A DNA stretch of 64,000 nt from Paraburkholderia youngii (GTDB taxonomy: Bacteria; Pseudomonadota; Gammaproteobacteria; Burkholderiales; Burkholderiaceae): contig NZ_JAALDK010000001.1 in the NCBI RefSeq assembly GCF_013366925.1, positions 2,611,089 to 2,675,088 on the forward strand, given 5' to 3'. A model generated the notes under the pieces. It was not told the origin of the DNA and made no database searches. It worked only from the letters and a program-made list of their open reading frames with translations. Positions 45,152 through 53,581 of this stretch are shown here, piece by piece (within the stretch, counting starts at the first letter, position 1; each line of letters starts with the position of its first letter). Made by a program: the position numbers and the translations under genes.

Positions 45152-45506
45152 TTGATATCTCCCCAAAATGGACGGGTGACATCCTCAGTTGACACCCAGG
45201 GTATTGGGTGGTTCCGGTGATTAGGCGAGATGCCGAAAGCGGAACCGCCTTTCGGCTTCTGTCATGGCCGAGAGCCTGGATCGATGAAAACCCGTATCTG
45301 CACCATTATTCGCAGAGATCGGGGCTTTGTTTCCAAGATACATTCCGCAATTGCATTTTTTGCCGCATCTACAATCCGTCAATCATCGCTTCAATGCAAT
45401 TGATACCGACGCGAAAATTGGATCGGAGCCCGAATGAACCCAAACTTCGGAGACCACGCGCAGAACGGTTAGGCATCTCATATGCTCATCGCCTCCGTTC
45501 CCCTAG
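45152..45506. other. 355-base intergenic region with short inverted repeats
   Basis: It holds a hairpin with 8-bp stem GCCGAAAG/CTTTCGGC (45232-45256) without a T-run, and two inverted copies of CAATTGCA/TGCAATTG (about 45350 and 45398) in an AT-rich stretch that may be the MHS gene's promoter region. No gene was seen. Confidence 0.4.
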
Positions 45507-46379
45507 TCACACCAACGGAATGTAGATATCCGTCTGCCATTGATCGACTGGCGTCTCAGGATAGACGCTCAGGTAGTGGAAAAACAGCGGATGATCTCGC
45601 AACTCTTCTCCACTCGAAGGCAGCCAGTCGCGATAGATCGGGTAGATCGTCTCGCCGATGTGATCGGTCGATCCCGTGTGTCGCACCACTGCGCACCGTC
45701 CGCCCGGCATGACGAGTTCGCGCACGCCATAGCGATTGGGTGCGACCGGCTCGTCGATCTCTCCGCAGATATCGAAGCGGAATTCCTCCGCTGGCACGGT
45801 GTCCGGATTGCCGTGCGGGATGCCGAAGGTCCTGCTCGACCCCACCGGCGATTGTCCGCTTTGAACACGCCAATCGATGAACTTGCGCGCACTCTCGTTG
45901 ACGAGTCCAGGTGAACCACAATGCTCGAGCGCGGCAACCCGGGTTTCCGCAAAATCGACGATTTTCACTTGCATGGTCAGTCTCCTTGAAAGATAGGGAA
46001 CAATAAAACTCGCACTCCAGAACTGCCATGCTGGATGCCGTCGAAACGCGCTCGGCGCCATGCCGAACGCACGCTTGAACGCGCGGCTGAAGGCTTCGGG
46101 ACTGTCGAAGCCGGCGTCGAGCGCGGCATCGAGAACCGAGCACGACGCCCGCGACGCGAGGCGGTGAGCCGCGCGACGCAAGCGCATCAACTGCACGTAG
46201 CGTGCGACGGGCACGCCGACATACGCGACAAACTGTCGATGGAAATGAAACATCGAGAAGTTTGCGATACGGCTTAGCGCGTCGACCGACAGATCACCCT
46301 CGAGGTTTGCGTCGATATAGGCGAGAACGGTTTCGAAGCGTTTAGCGTAAGCGGCGGTGGCGTCCGTGTGAGTTAGCAT
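45507..46379 (-). CDS. AraC-family regulator with GyrI-like domain (second copy type)
   Basis: 290 residues from ATG 46379. HTH pair at about 12-108 (FETVLAYIDANLEGDLSVDALS, FSMFHFHRQFVAYVG, VLDAALDAGFDSPEAFSRAFKRAFG). A GyrI-like domain follows from about 135 (MQVKIVDFAETRVAALEHCG, GIPHGNPDTVPAEEFRFDICG, CAVVRHTGSTDHIGETI, TDIYIPLV). Same domain order as the protein at 42883 but clearly diverged. Divergent from the TfoX-like gene at 46528. Target unknown; may respond to cationic or amphipathic compounds as other GyrI-domain regulators do. Confidence 0.92.
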   Translation of the reverse strand: MLTHTDATAAYAKRFETVLAYIDANLEGDLSVDALSRIANFSMFHFHRQFVAYVGVPVARYVQLMRLRRAAHRLASRASCSVLDAALDAGFDSPEAFSRAFKRAFGMAPSAFRRHPAWQFWSASFIVPYLSRRLTMQVKIVDFAETRVAALEHCGSPGLVNESARKFIDWRVQSGQSPVGSSRTFGIPHGNPDTVPAEEFRFDICGEIDEPVAPNRYGVRELVMPGGRCAVVRHTGSTDHIGETIYPIYRDWLPSSGEELRDHPLFFHYLSVYPETPVDQWQTDIYIPLV

Positions 46380-46527
46380 GGTCTGGATCGGGCGAGTTCC
46401 GATATGGTCGCCGAGGTTGGACACATCTTACCTAGCCGGACTTGCTCGATCTTCGATTGGCTCGCTGCCGAGCCTGGAGAATCTGCGTAAACTTATTCCT
46501 TTGCCTCGCTTCCTGAGATATCCGCCG

Positions 46528-46911
46528 ATGCCCTCTTCGATCAGCAATTCGCTCCTCTGGATCTTCGACGCGTTCGAACGCGATCCGACTTATCTGCGCC
46601 GGCGGATGTTTGGCAGCGATGCCGCGTATATCGACGGCCTGTTGTGTCTGGTTGCGGCCGATCGCGATAAGCCGTGGAATGGGCTGCTCGTTTGTACATC
46701 GCAGGAACGCCATGCTGCGCTGATTACCGATCTGCCTGCATTGCGGCCTCACCCGGTACTCGGGAAGTGGCTCTATGTGCCGCAGGAGGACCCTGCGTTT
46801 GAAGACACTGTCGAGCAGTTGACGGCGCTCGTTCTGGAGCGGGACCCGCGAGTGGGGGTGGAACCAAAGCCGAAAAAGCGGCGCGGAAAGTCGGTATTGC
46901 CGGAGGCTTGA
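46528..46911 (+). CDS. Small TfoX N-terminal-like domain protein
   Basis: 127 residues from ATG 46528; the in-frame extension upstream crosses the AraC promoter region and is unlikely. The sequence RRMFGSDAAYIDGLLCLVAADRD resembles the TfoX/Sxy N-terminal fold ('mFGg..y..g..fal'), followed by WNGLLVCTSQERHAAL and HPVLGKWLYVP. The C-terminus is basic (KPKKRRGKS). No DNA-binding or competence role can be inferred from the sequence alone. Divergent from the AraC/GyrI gene; no operon partner. Confidence 0.7.
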   Translation: MPSSISNSLLWIFDAFERDPTYLRRRMFGSDAAYIDGLLCLVAADRDKPWNGLLVCTSQERHAALITDLPALRPHPVLGKWLYVPQEDPAFEDTVEQLTALVLERDPRVGVEPKPKKRRGKSVLPEA

Positions 46912-47066
46912 AGCGCGTCAGACTCTTACCGGCGAACCCGGCAAGCCTCCTTTGCCTTTCAGATATCCCACTCCGTCCGCCAGACCAAATTCACGCCGTG
47001 CCCCATCCCTCGGCCAACGCACATCGAATTTCGCAAGGGCGCCGGGAACTCATTTTATTCAAATAG

Positions 47067-48379
47067 ACCGGTCCAGTTGTCTGGAAGAACCTCGTATCGT
47101 CCTACACGGACATCCCTAACGACTACGCGCGTGCAACGCCCGCTATCTCCGGAAACGTACTGATACTCGGCAATCAAAGCGGCAAACTGTCGAGTCCGCA
47201 ACCGGCCCTCCGCAACCGGCCCAGGTCTTTGCCGTCGACAAGAACACCGGCCTGCGGCTTTGGCACACCCAAGTCGATCCAACCACGTATTCAATGGTCA
47301 CGCAGTCCGCCGTCATCGCGAACGGTACGGCTTTCGTAGGAACGAAATCGAACGAAGAATTGATGGCCGCCTATGTCCCCCCGCCTGCGTGGCAGTGGAG
47401 TTTCCGCGGCAGCGTCGTCGCGCTCGAGGTCGCGACCGGCGCAATCAAGTGGCAGACATACACGATGCCGACGGGTTATTACGGCGGCTCCGTCTGGGGA
47501 AGCACGGGCGCCGTCGACGTCGATCGCAATACGGTGTTCATGGGTTCCGGCAACAACTGGGCAGTACCTCAGGCCGTACTCGATTGCATGAACAGCGGCG
47601 GCACGCCGACATCGTGCATCGACCCGAACGACCACTTCGACTCGATCCTCGCGCTGGACATGACGACGGGCGCAGTCAAATGGTCCGCGCGCGGACTGCC
47701 GTACGACACGTGGAATGTCGGCTGCGGCCTCAACGTGCCGGGCGTCTTCACTCTTCCGCCGAATGCCAACTGCCCCAATCCGCAGGGTCCGGACTGGGAC
47801 TTCGCGCAAGGGCCGATGCTCTTCGGTGGCAATGGCAATGCCGGCCGACTGGTCGGCGCGGGACAAAAGAGCGGGATGTTCTGGGCCTTCGATGAAGAAA
47901 CGGGCGCACTGCGTTGGTCCACCCAGGTCGCCCCCGGCGGACTCACAGGCGGTCTGCAGTGGGGATCGGCCAACGACGGCCAGTTTATTTACGTTGCGGC
48001 ATCGAACAGCGGGATGACCGGCTCGGGCACGACGCCAGGCGTATGGCAGTTGGCGAACGGCGGCGGCACCACCACGTCGGGCGGCTGGGCATCGCTCAAC
48101 GCGAATTCCGGCGCGGTCAAGTGGACCACGCCGGACCCACTCGGAAGCCGCGCGGAGGCAGCGGTCAGTGTCGCGAATGGCGTGGTGTTCGGATGCAATC
48201 TCGACTACACGAAAGGCACGATGTACGCGCTCGATTCTTCCAACGGAAAAGTACTGTGGTCATTCGATAGCGGCGGCGCGTGCAATGCCGGACCGGCCGT
48301 TGCGGACGGCGTGGTGTTCTGGGGTTCTGGTTCAACGAACGGACCGGGGCCGCAAAAATTGTTCGCCTTCGGTCTGTAG
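47067..48379 (+). pseudogene. Quinoprotein (PQQ-binding-like beta-propeller) dehydrogenase, 5'-truncated and frameshifted
   Basis: From 47067 one frame encodes propeller sequence (VVWKNLVSSYTDIPNDYARA, ATPAISGNVLILGNQSGKL) directly after an in-frame TAG. Near 47185-47221 the homology moves to another frame, which then stays open to the stop at 48379 (AQVFAVDKNTGLRLWHTQVD, GSVVALEVATGAIKWQTY, GMFWAFDEETGALRWSTQ, GTMYALDSSNGKVLWSFD). The repeated 'DxxTGxxxW' blades are typical of PQQ quinoproteins such as polyvinyl-alcohol dehydrogenase. Signal peptide, cytochrome domain and first blades are missing. The open part alone (47294-48379) would not be secreted. Confidence 0.8.
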
Positions 48380-48385
48380 GAAACG

Positions 48386-48420
48386 CCAAAGGCCTCGTCC
48401 TTTCACGGCGGGGCCTTTGG
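48386..48420 (+). terminator. Rho-independent-type hairpin after the quinoprotein remnant
   Basis: CCAAAGGCC (48386-48394) pairs with GGCCTTTGG (48412-48420), a 9-bp stem with a 17-base loop, seven bases after the stop, followed by CTCTTTGCT. A recognisable terminator with a weak T-tract; it suggests the gene was once an ordinary transcription unit. Confidence 0.65.
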
Positions 48421-48521
48421 CTCTTTGCTACGATGTGAGTCTGTTCCGAGGCCGGCGCATTTGGCGCGTGCGTACCGCCAGCCGGACCGGAATCACCACC
48501 GAACTCACCGAGCACCAGACC

Positions 48522-49019
48522 TTGACGATCCACATCCGCCCCGCCACCGCCTCCGACGCCCCCCTGATCCTGCGCTTCATCACCGAACTTGCGATCTACG
48601 AGAAAGCCGAGCACGAAGTCGTCGCCGGTATCAAAGACATCGAGAAAAGCCTGTTTTCCGAGGGCGCGCCCGCGAAAGCGCTGATCTGCGAAATGAACGG
48701 TGCGCCCGTCGGTTTTTGCGTGTACTTCTTTTCGTATTCGACGTGGCTCGGCAAGCAAGGGCTTTATCTGGAAGACCTGTACGTGTCGCCCGCGTCGCGT
48801 GGCAGCGGCGCAGGCAAACAGATGCTGCGCCATCTCGCGCAAATCGCCTGCGAAACGGGCTGCGGCCGCTTCGAATGGAGCGTGCTCGACTGGAACGAGC
48901 CGGCCATCGGCTTCTACAAGTCGATCGGCGCGAATCCGCAAAGCGAATGGGTGCGTTACCGTCTCGCGGGCGACGCGCTCAAGGCATTCGCCGAAGGCGA
49001 AACCGCACCGAACACCTAA
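48522..49019 (+). CDS. GNAT-family N-acetyltransferase
   Basis: 165 residues from TTG 48522, chosen because the domain starts at once (TIHIRPATASDAPLILRFI); GTG 48468 would add 18 residues. The acetyl-CoA-binding motif A is visible as LEDLYVSPASRGSGAGKQML (residues about 85-104), then ETGCGRFEWSVLDWNEPAIGFYKSIGA, close to the diamine/thialysine acetyltransferase subgroup. Acceptor could be a polyamine or thialysine. The gene follows the terminator of the quinoprotein remnant; the 3' neighbour is convergent. Confidence 0.88.
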   Translation: MTIHIRPATASDAPLILRFITELAIYEKAEHEVVAGIKDIEKSLFSEGAPAKALICEMNGAPVGFCVYFFSYSTWLGKQGLYLEDLYVSPASRGSGAGKQMLRHLAQIACETGCGRFEWSVLDWNEPAIGFYKSIGANPQSEWVRYRLAGDALKAFAEGETAPNT

Positions 49020-49025
49020 GCGCGA

Positions 49026-49313
49026 TCACTGCGCGAAGGCCGCGACGGGCGCCACCTCGAACGCATCGCCCGTCGCGAAGAAAGTGCCGCCTGCCACGTA
49101 ATGGCACGTGCGCAGGTCGGGATCGTCACCGAAATGCCAGCGGTTGTGCGAATACACGCGGCTATCCGCATACGCGGCGACCACTTCTCCGATGATCAGA
49201 TCATGCCGCTGGCTGTCATCCGGAATCACCTTGCATTCCATCCACGTGATGCAGCCGGCCAGCATCGGCACGTCGATTTTTTGCGCGCGGAAGGTCTCGA
49301 GATCGAACGCGGA
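49026..49313 (-). pseudogene. 3' remnant of a flavin reductase-family gene
   Basis: The sequence from about 49310 to the stop at 49026 encodes AFDLETFRAQKIDVPML, AGCITWMECKVIPDD, DLIIGEVVAAYADSRVY and HYVAGGTFFATGDAFEV, which is the C-terminal half of flavin reductase-like FMN-binding proteins. The N-terminal half with the FMN-binding strand is replaced by unrelated sequence upstream (to 49433), so this is a 5'-truncated remnant. A short ORF from 49433 remains open but is unlikely to fold. Confidence 0.75.
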
Positions 49314-49451
49314 GATTGTAGCGGGGCGGAAGAAATGCGATGCGCGCAGTGCGCAGCCGCAGTGTGGAGCGATGGGCGGGCGAATCGAACTGCCGGGCGG
49401 CAGCCCACGAGCCGCCGCCCGACCAGACTTCAAGCGAACTTCAATGGCCGC

Positions 49452-49787
49452 TCAATGATGCGGCGCCTTGCCGTTCGGCACCACATTGTGCGGCTTGTGC
49501 TGCTCTTCGCCGAGTCCCGGGAAGAACGCGTTCCAGGCGGCGCGCACACCCTGCGCCGCGGTGGCCTCGGCGCTGACCGACTCGGCCGCGCCGTCCGCGG
49601 CTTTCGACGGATCGGCGGATAGGCCGCGCCAATGCGTGAACACGAGCAACGGCTTTTCGGTCCATACGCCGTCGCCAAATTTCGCAAACGCCGTGTCCCC
49701 GCTCGCCAACTGCACCTCGTACCAGCCTTCGCGTACGGGCGTATGGATGGCCAGCTCAAACCACGGGGTCGGTTCGATTTCCTTCAT
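49452..49787 (-). CDS. Hypothetical cytoplasmic protein
   Basis: 111 residues from ATG 49787, preceded by CCGGAGA. The N-terminal half is a recognisable compact module (WFELAIHTPVREGWYEVQL, FAKFGDGVWTEKPLLVFTHWRGLS) seen in small uncharacterised proteins; the C-terminal half is Ala-rich and polar. No signal peptide, no known catalytic motif. It stands between the flavin reductase remnant and the MocR-type regulator, all leftward, with no obvious coupling. Confidence 0.65.
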   Translation of the reverse strand: MKEIEPTPWFELAIHTPVREGWYEVQLASGDTAFAKFGDGVWTEKPLLVFTHWRGLSADPSKAADGAAESVSAEATAAQGVRAAWNAFFPGLGEEQHKPHNVVPNGKAPHH

Positions 49788-49990
49788 ATCGTCTCCGGTC
49801 GGATAAATCGTCATCGAGAACCACACTCAATGCATTGTTCGTGCCCATCGCCGGCGCGACACCTGCGACGCGGCGGGCCGAGCAACCACGGCACATGCGG
49901 GCAGACCCAGCCAGACCCAGCACTTCGGAGCGAAGTCGCCGCGCATACGACACGATAGCGCGACATGGTCCGGGCGGACAAACGTAAAAC

Positions 49991-51592
49991 TTACATATCC
50001 TGGGTGGCCGGCGTACGACGTTGCGGGGTGGGCTTTTTGCGGGACCGGGCGGGTTTTCCAGCGGGTTTCCCGGCGGATTTTGCCGCGCGCTTCGCAGCCG
50101 GTCGCGCCTCGCTCTGCATCTCACGCACCAGCTCCGCCAGCGCTTTCACCGCCGGCCCCAAGCGCTCCGCCTCCGTATTGCCATACCCGATCACGAGCCC
50201 GTTGGTCTGCTCCGACGCCCCGATCGCGAACCCCGACAGCGCGCGCGGACCGAGCCCCAACGCAAGCGCCCGCGCCGTCAGCGCGCGATCGTCGAGCGAC
50301 GCGGGCAGCCGCAGCGTCAGATGCATCCCGCAATCGCCGCCAAGAATCGTCGCCGTCGGAAAATGCTCGGCCAGCGCGTCGCGCAGCGCCTGCTGGCGCT
50401 CGCGGTACAGCCGCCGCATCCGCCCGAGATGCCGCCCGAATTCGCCGCTTTCGAGGAAATGCGCGAGCGCCAGTTGCTCCAGCCGGTGCCCGCCGCGCAG
50501 CATCTCTTGCAGCGCAACAGCGGCATGCGCGGCGATCGCCCGAGGCAGCACGACGAAGCCGATGCGCAGCGCCGGAAACATCGTCTTGCTGAACGAGCCG
50601 ACGTACAGCACGGGCGCCTCGTCGACGAGGCCCTGCATGCTCGCGATCGGCTCGCCGGTGTGGCGCACCTCGCCGTCGTAATCGTCCTCGATCAGCCACG
50701 CGCCGCAACGCCGCGCCTCTGCAATCAGTTCGAGCCGCCGCGCCACCGACAACACCGCGCCGGTCGGATACTGATGCGCGGGCGACGTGTAGATCAGCTT
50801 CGGCGGATGCGTGCGCCACGCGTCGGCCGGCACGGCCATGCCTTCGGCATCGACGGGAATCGGCAGCAAGCGCAAATCGCCCGCGTTGAAAGCGGCCTTC
50901 GCGCCGCGGTAGCCGGGGTCCTCGGTCCATGCGATATCGCCGGGATTGGTCAGTAGCCGCACGCACAGGTTCAGCGCCTCCTGCGCGCCCTCGGTGATCA
51001 CGACCTGCGAGCCGTCGCAGCGCACGCCGCGCGCCATCCGCAGATGCGCGGCGATCGCGTCGCGCAACGCCGCTTCGCCGGCCGGCGTGCCGTAGCCGAG
51101 CGCGTGCGGTAAGGCGCGCTCCATCGCACGTTCGAGCGCGCGCCGCCACGCGGCCAGCGGGAAGCGGTCGAGCGCGGGCGTGCCGGGGGTCAGCGCATAG
51201 CTGTTGTCGGCGTGCTTGTGCGTCGCCGCGAACTGCTCGACGCGCGTCGCGTACACGACCTCCGGCGCGGCCGGCGCCGTCGCCCGCTCGCCGCGCGCGG
51301 CGGGGCTCGACAGCGGACTCACGCGCGTGCCCTGGCGATCAGCGATGACGTAGCCGACCGCGGCGAGATGTTCGTAAGCGATCACGACGGTGTTGCGCGA
51401 CACGCCCATTTCGGCGGCGAGCAGCCGCGACGACGGCAGCAACGACCCGGCCGGCAGACGGCCAGCGTGAATCGCCTGCTGCAGACGTTCGATCAGCTGC
51501 TTTTGCAGCGGCGCGGGCCGAGTGGCCCCGCTGGCGCCGCTCGCGGCGGAAACGTCGTTCGCATGGACGAGCGGTCCGATAATTTCGATCAT
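49991..51592 (-). CDS. MocR/PdxR-type regulator: GntR HTH fused to aminotransferase-like domain
   Basis: 533 residues from ATG 51592; the frame continues upstream antisense to the acetyltransferase gene but is not protein-like there. GntR winged helix at about 25-95 (RLQQAIHAGRLPAGSLLPSSRLLAAEMGVSRNTVV). Fold-type I PLP domain at about 120-490 with EDPGYRGAKAAF, WLIEDDYDGEVRH and the PLP-Lys region VGSFSKTMFPALRIG. A basic Ala/Lys/Pro tail of about 30 residues follows. Such regulators bind PLP adducts, often controlling a divergent neighbour, here the acetyltransferase at 51686. Confidence 0.92.
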   Translation of the reverse strand: MIEIIGPLVHANDVSAASGASGATRPAPLQKQLIERLQQAIHAGRLPAGSLLPSSRLLAAEMGVSRNTVVIAYEHLAAVGYVIADRQGTRVSPLSSPAARGERATAPAAPEVVYATRVEQFAATHKHADNSYALTPGTPALDRFPLAAWRRALERAMERALPHALGYGTPAGEAALRDAIAAHLRMARGVRCDGSQVVITEGAQEALNLCVRLLTNPGDIAWTEDPGYRGAKAAFNAGDLRLLPIPVDAEGMAVPADAWRTHPPKLIYTSPAHQYPTGAVLSVARRLELIAEARRCGAWLIEDDYDGEVRHTGEPIASMQGLVDEAPVLYVGSFSKTMFPALRIGFVVLPRAIAAHAAVALQEMLRGGHRLEQLALAHFLESGEFGRHLGRMRRLYRERQQALRDALAEHFPTATILGGDCGMHLTLRLPASLDDRALTARALALGLGPRALSGFAIGASEQTNGLVIGYGNTEAERLGPAVKALAELVREMQSEARPAAKRAAKSAGKPAGKPARSRKKPTPQRRTPATQDM

Positions 51593-51685
51593 GGCGGCTG
51601 GACCTATCGAATAAGCGTGTCGTGGATCTTTTGAACATACCACGTTTGCCGTATCGTTCCTGCATCGACGACCAGGAGAAAGGAC

Positions 51686-52420
51686 ATGGAACCCACACGT
51701 AACGCCTACGGCCAGCCGATCGGCGCGCCCATGCCCGGCTGGCACGGCGCGCAGCCGCCGGGCCGCGAGCCGCTGAGCGGCCGCTATTGCCGGCTCGAAG
51801 CCGTCGACGTCGAGCGCCACGCGGCCGACCTGTTCGACGCGTACCGCTCGGCCACCGACGGCCGCGACTGGACCTATCTGGCGGTCGGCCCGTTCGACAG
51901 CCTCGCGGCCTATCGCGAGCACCTGACGCGAATGGCGGCATCGAAAGATCCGCTGCACTACGCGGTGATCGACCTCGCGACGGGCAAGCCCGTCGGCACG
52001 CTGTCGCTGATGCGGATCGATCCGGCCAACGGCGTGATCGAAGTCGGCCACGTCACGTACTCGCCGCGGCTCAAGCGCACGCGCATCGCAACTGATGCCA
52101 TGTACCTGCTGCTCGGCGAAGTGTTCGACAAGCTCGGTTACCGCCGTTTCGAATGGAAATGCGATTCGCTGAACGAGCCGTCGCGCAAGGCTGCGCTGCG
52201 CTACGGGTTCACGTTCGAGGGGATCTTCCGGCAGGCGATCGTCTATCGCGAGCGCAATCGCGACACGGCGTGGTTTTCGATCATCGACAGCGAATGGCCG
52301 GCATTGCGTTCGTGTTATCAGCGGTGGCTGGACGCGGGCAATTTCGATGCGCAAGGGCAGCAGGTCGAGCGGCTTGCCGATCTGATCGCGCAGCGGCGAG
52401 CGGCGGACGAGGCCCGGTAA
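51686..52420 (+). CDS. GNAT acetyltransferase, RimJ/RimL-like
   Basis: 244 residues with CAGGAGAAAGG before ATG 51686. Acetyltransferase core from about residue 45: GRDWTYLAVGPFDSLAAYREHL, PVGTLSLMRIDPANGVIEVGHVTYSPRLKRTRIATDAMYLLL, FEWKCDSLNEPSRKAALRYGF. The pattern is that of the GNAT_3 (RimJ/RimL-type) group, acting on proteins or small amines. Divergent from the MocR-type gene with a 93-base gap that holds CGTGG-N14-CCACG (51631-51654), a possible operator. Confidence 0.9.
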   Translation: MEPTRNAYGQPIGAPMPGWHGAQPPGREPLSGRYCRLEAVDVERHAADLFDAYRSATDGRDWTYLAVGPFDSLAAYREHLTRMAASKDPLHYAVIDLATGKPVGTLSLMRIDPANGVIEVGHVTYSPRLKRTRIATDAMYLLLGEVFDKLGYRRFEWKCDSLNEPSRKAALRYGFTFEGIFRQAIVYRERNRDTAWFSIIDSEWPALRSCYQRWLDAGNFDAQGQQVERLADLIAQRRAADEAR

Positions 52421-52628
52421 AACCAGGCGATCGCATCGGCGCGCCGCCGATTCCCCGCACGCGGCGCGCTTGCGCCAGCCTTTCGCTGCGCGCCGCCAAC
52501 CCCGGCAACGCGCGCAACTTCGCCCTACACTGGCTCCATACGTTCGTGCGCCGCTGCCGAAGCGCGATTGTCACAGCGCACCAGCATGTGCCGCGCGTGC
52601 CTCCGTCCATGCCGTTACAGCCCAGCCG

Positions 52629-53291
52629 ATGAAATCCCGTCTGCGCTACCTGAGCGCATTGCTCGTCAATCTCGCGCTGCCCTTGCTTGTCTACCGGCTC
52701 GCGTTTCCGCACTGGGGGCAGACGGGCGCGCTCGCCGCGTCGGCGTTGCCGCTGATCGCATGGATGACGGTGGATCTGCTGCGTTACCGGCATTTCGACG
52801 CGCTGAGCGCACTCGTGCTCGCTGGCGTGCTGCCAGCGCTCGTCACGAGCCTCGTGTTCGGCGACGCGCGTCTGCTGTTGATCGAAGATCCTATGGTGTC
52901 GGGCTTTATCGGCATCACGTTTCTCGCGTCGCTCACGCTGCGCAAGCCGATGGTGTTCTATCTGGCGCGCTCGACGATGTCGCGCGAAGATCATCGCAGC
53001 GTGGAAGTGTTCGAGCGACATTGGCGCGATCGTCCGATGCTCTCCACCTATATTCGCCTGATGACACTCGTGTGGGGGATTGGCATGATCGGCGAGAACA
53101 TCGTGCGAAGCGCGATCGTGCTGCATTGGCCGAACGACCCGCGCTCGGCGCTTGCATCCACTGCGCTGCGTTATGGTGTGTACGTGTCGCTGACGCTGTG
53201 GACGATCCTGATTCGCCGGCGTATCAAGAGGGACGCGCAGCGCTATCCGGCGGATGAGGCGGCGGCGGAGAGTTCGGCGGCTGGTGCGTGA
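52629..53291 (+). CDS. Integral membrane protein, VC0807-like
   Basis: 220 residues from ATG 52629. Six hydrophobic segments: about 7-25, 30-48, 58-75, 82-105, 143-160 and 178-195. The central FLASLTLRKPMVFYLARSTMSREDHRSVEVFERHW stretch matches the VC0807-family pattern of uncharacterised bacterial membrane proteins. The C-terminus is polar and acidic (EAAAESSAAGA). It follows the acetyltransferase by 208 bases on the same strand. No function assigned. Confidence 0.8.
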   Translation: MKSRLRYLSALLVNLALPLLVYRLAFPHWGQTGALAASALPLIAWMTVDLLRYRHFDALSALVLAGVLPALVTSLVFGDARLLLIEDPMVSGFIGITFLASLTLRKPMVFYLARSTMSREDHRSVEVFERHWRDRPMLSTYIRLMTLVWGIGMIGENIVRSAIVLHWPNDPRSALASTALRYGVYVSLTLWTILIRRRIKRDAQRYPADEAAAESSAAGA

Positions 53292-53581
53292 ATGACCGCG
53301 CCGGCGGTCCGTTCATGCCAACTCCTGGAACCTGGCCAAACAAGGATTCCGGTTCGCCGGCCACCAGGCGAGCACCGCCGCAGACAGCGCGGAGCTCCAG
53401 CCGTTATCACCGCCCTCCTACGTGATCTCGTATCCGCCTTCGGCGGTTAGCGAACGCGAGGCCAAACGCGGCTCGCGCCGTGCGTGGTAAATTCCAGCGT
53501 CGGCAAGACAACTCCAAGAACGTTCGGGTGCCCTGAACATCTTCGTCCGGTCCACCCGCCCCTGGCGTACAAGGTAGATCG
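53292..53581. other. 290-base intergenic region before the second RND operon
   Basis: Upstream of the channel gene I find no promoter that stands out, no divergent regulator and no gene. A small GC hairpin (CCGCCTTCGGCGG, about 53437) lies midway. Translation of all frames gave nothing I recognise. Confidence 0.4.

Noticed and set aside
45232..45256. Hairpin GCCGAAAG/CTTTCGGC as a terminator
   Set aside because: No T-tract in either direction and not adjacent to a stop codon; kept only as a note in the intergenic entry.
46960..47053. Minus-strand peptide containing MCVGRGMG, similar to the C-terminal thiolase motif
   Set aside because: Only about ten residues resemble a thiolase end; too short to call a remnant.
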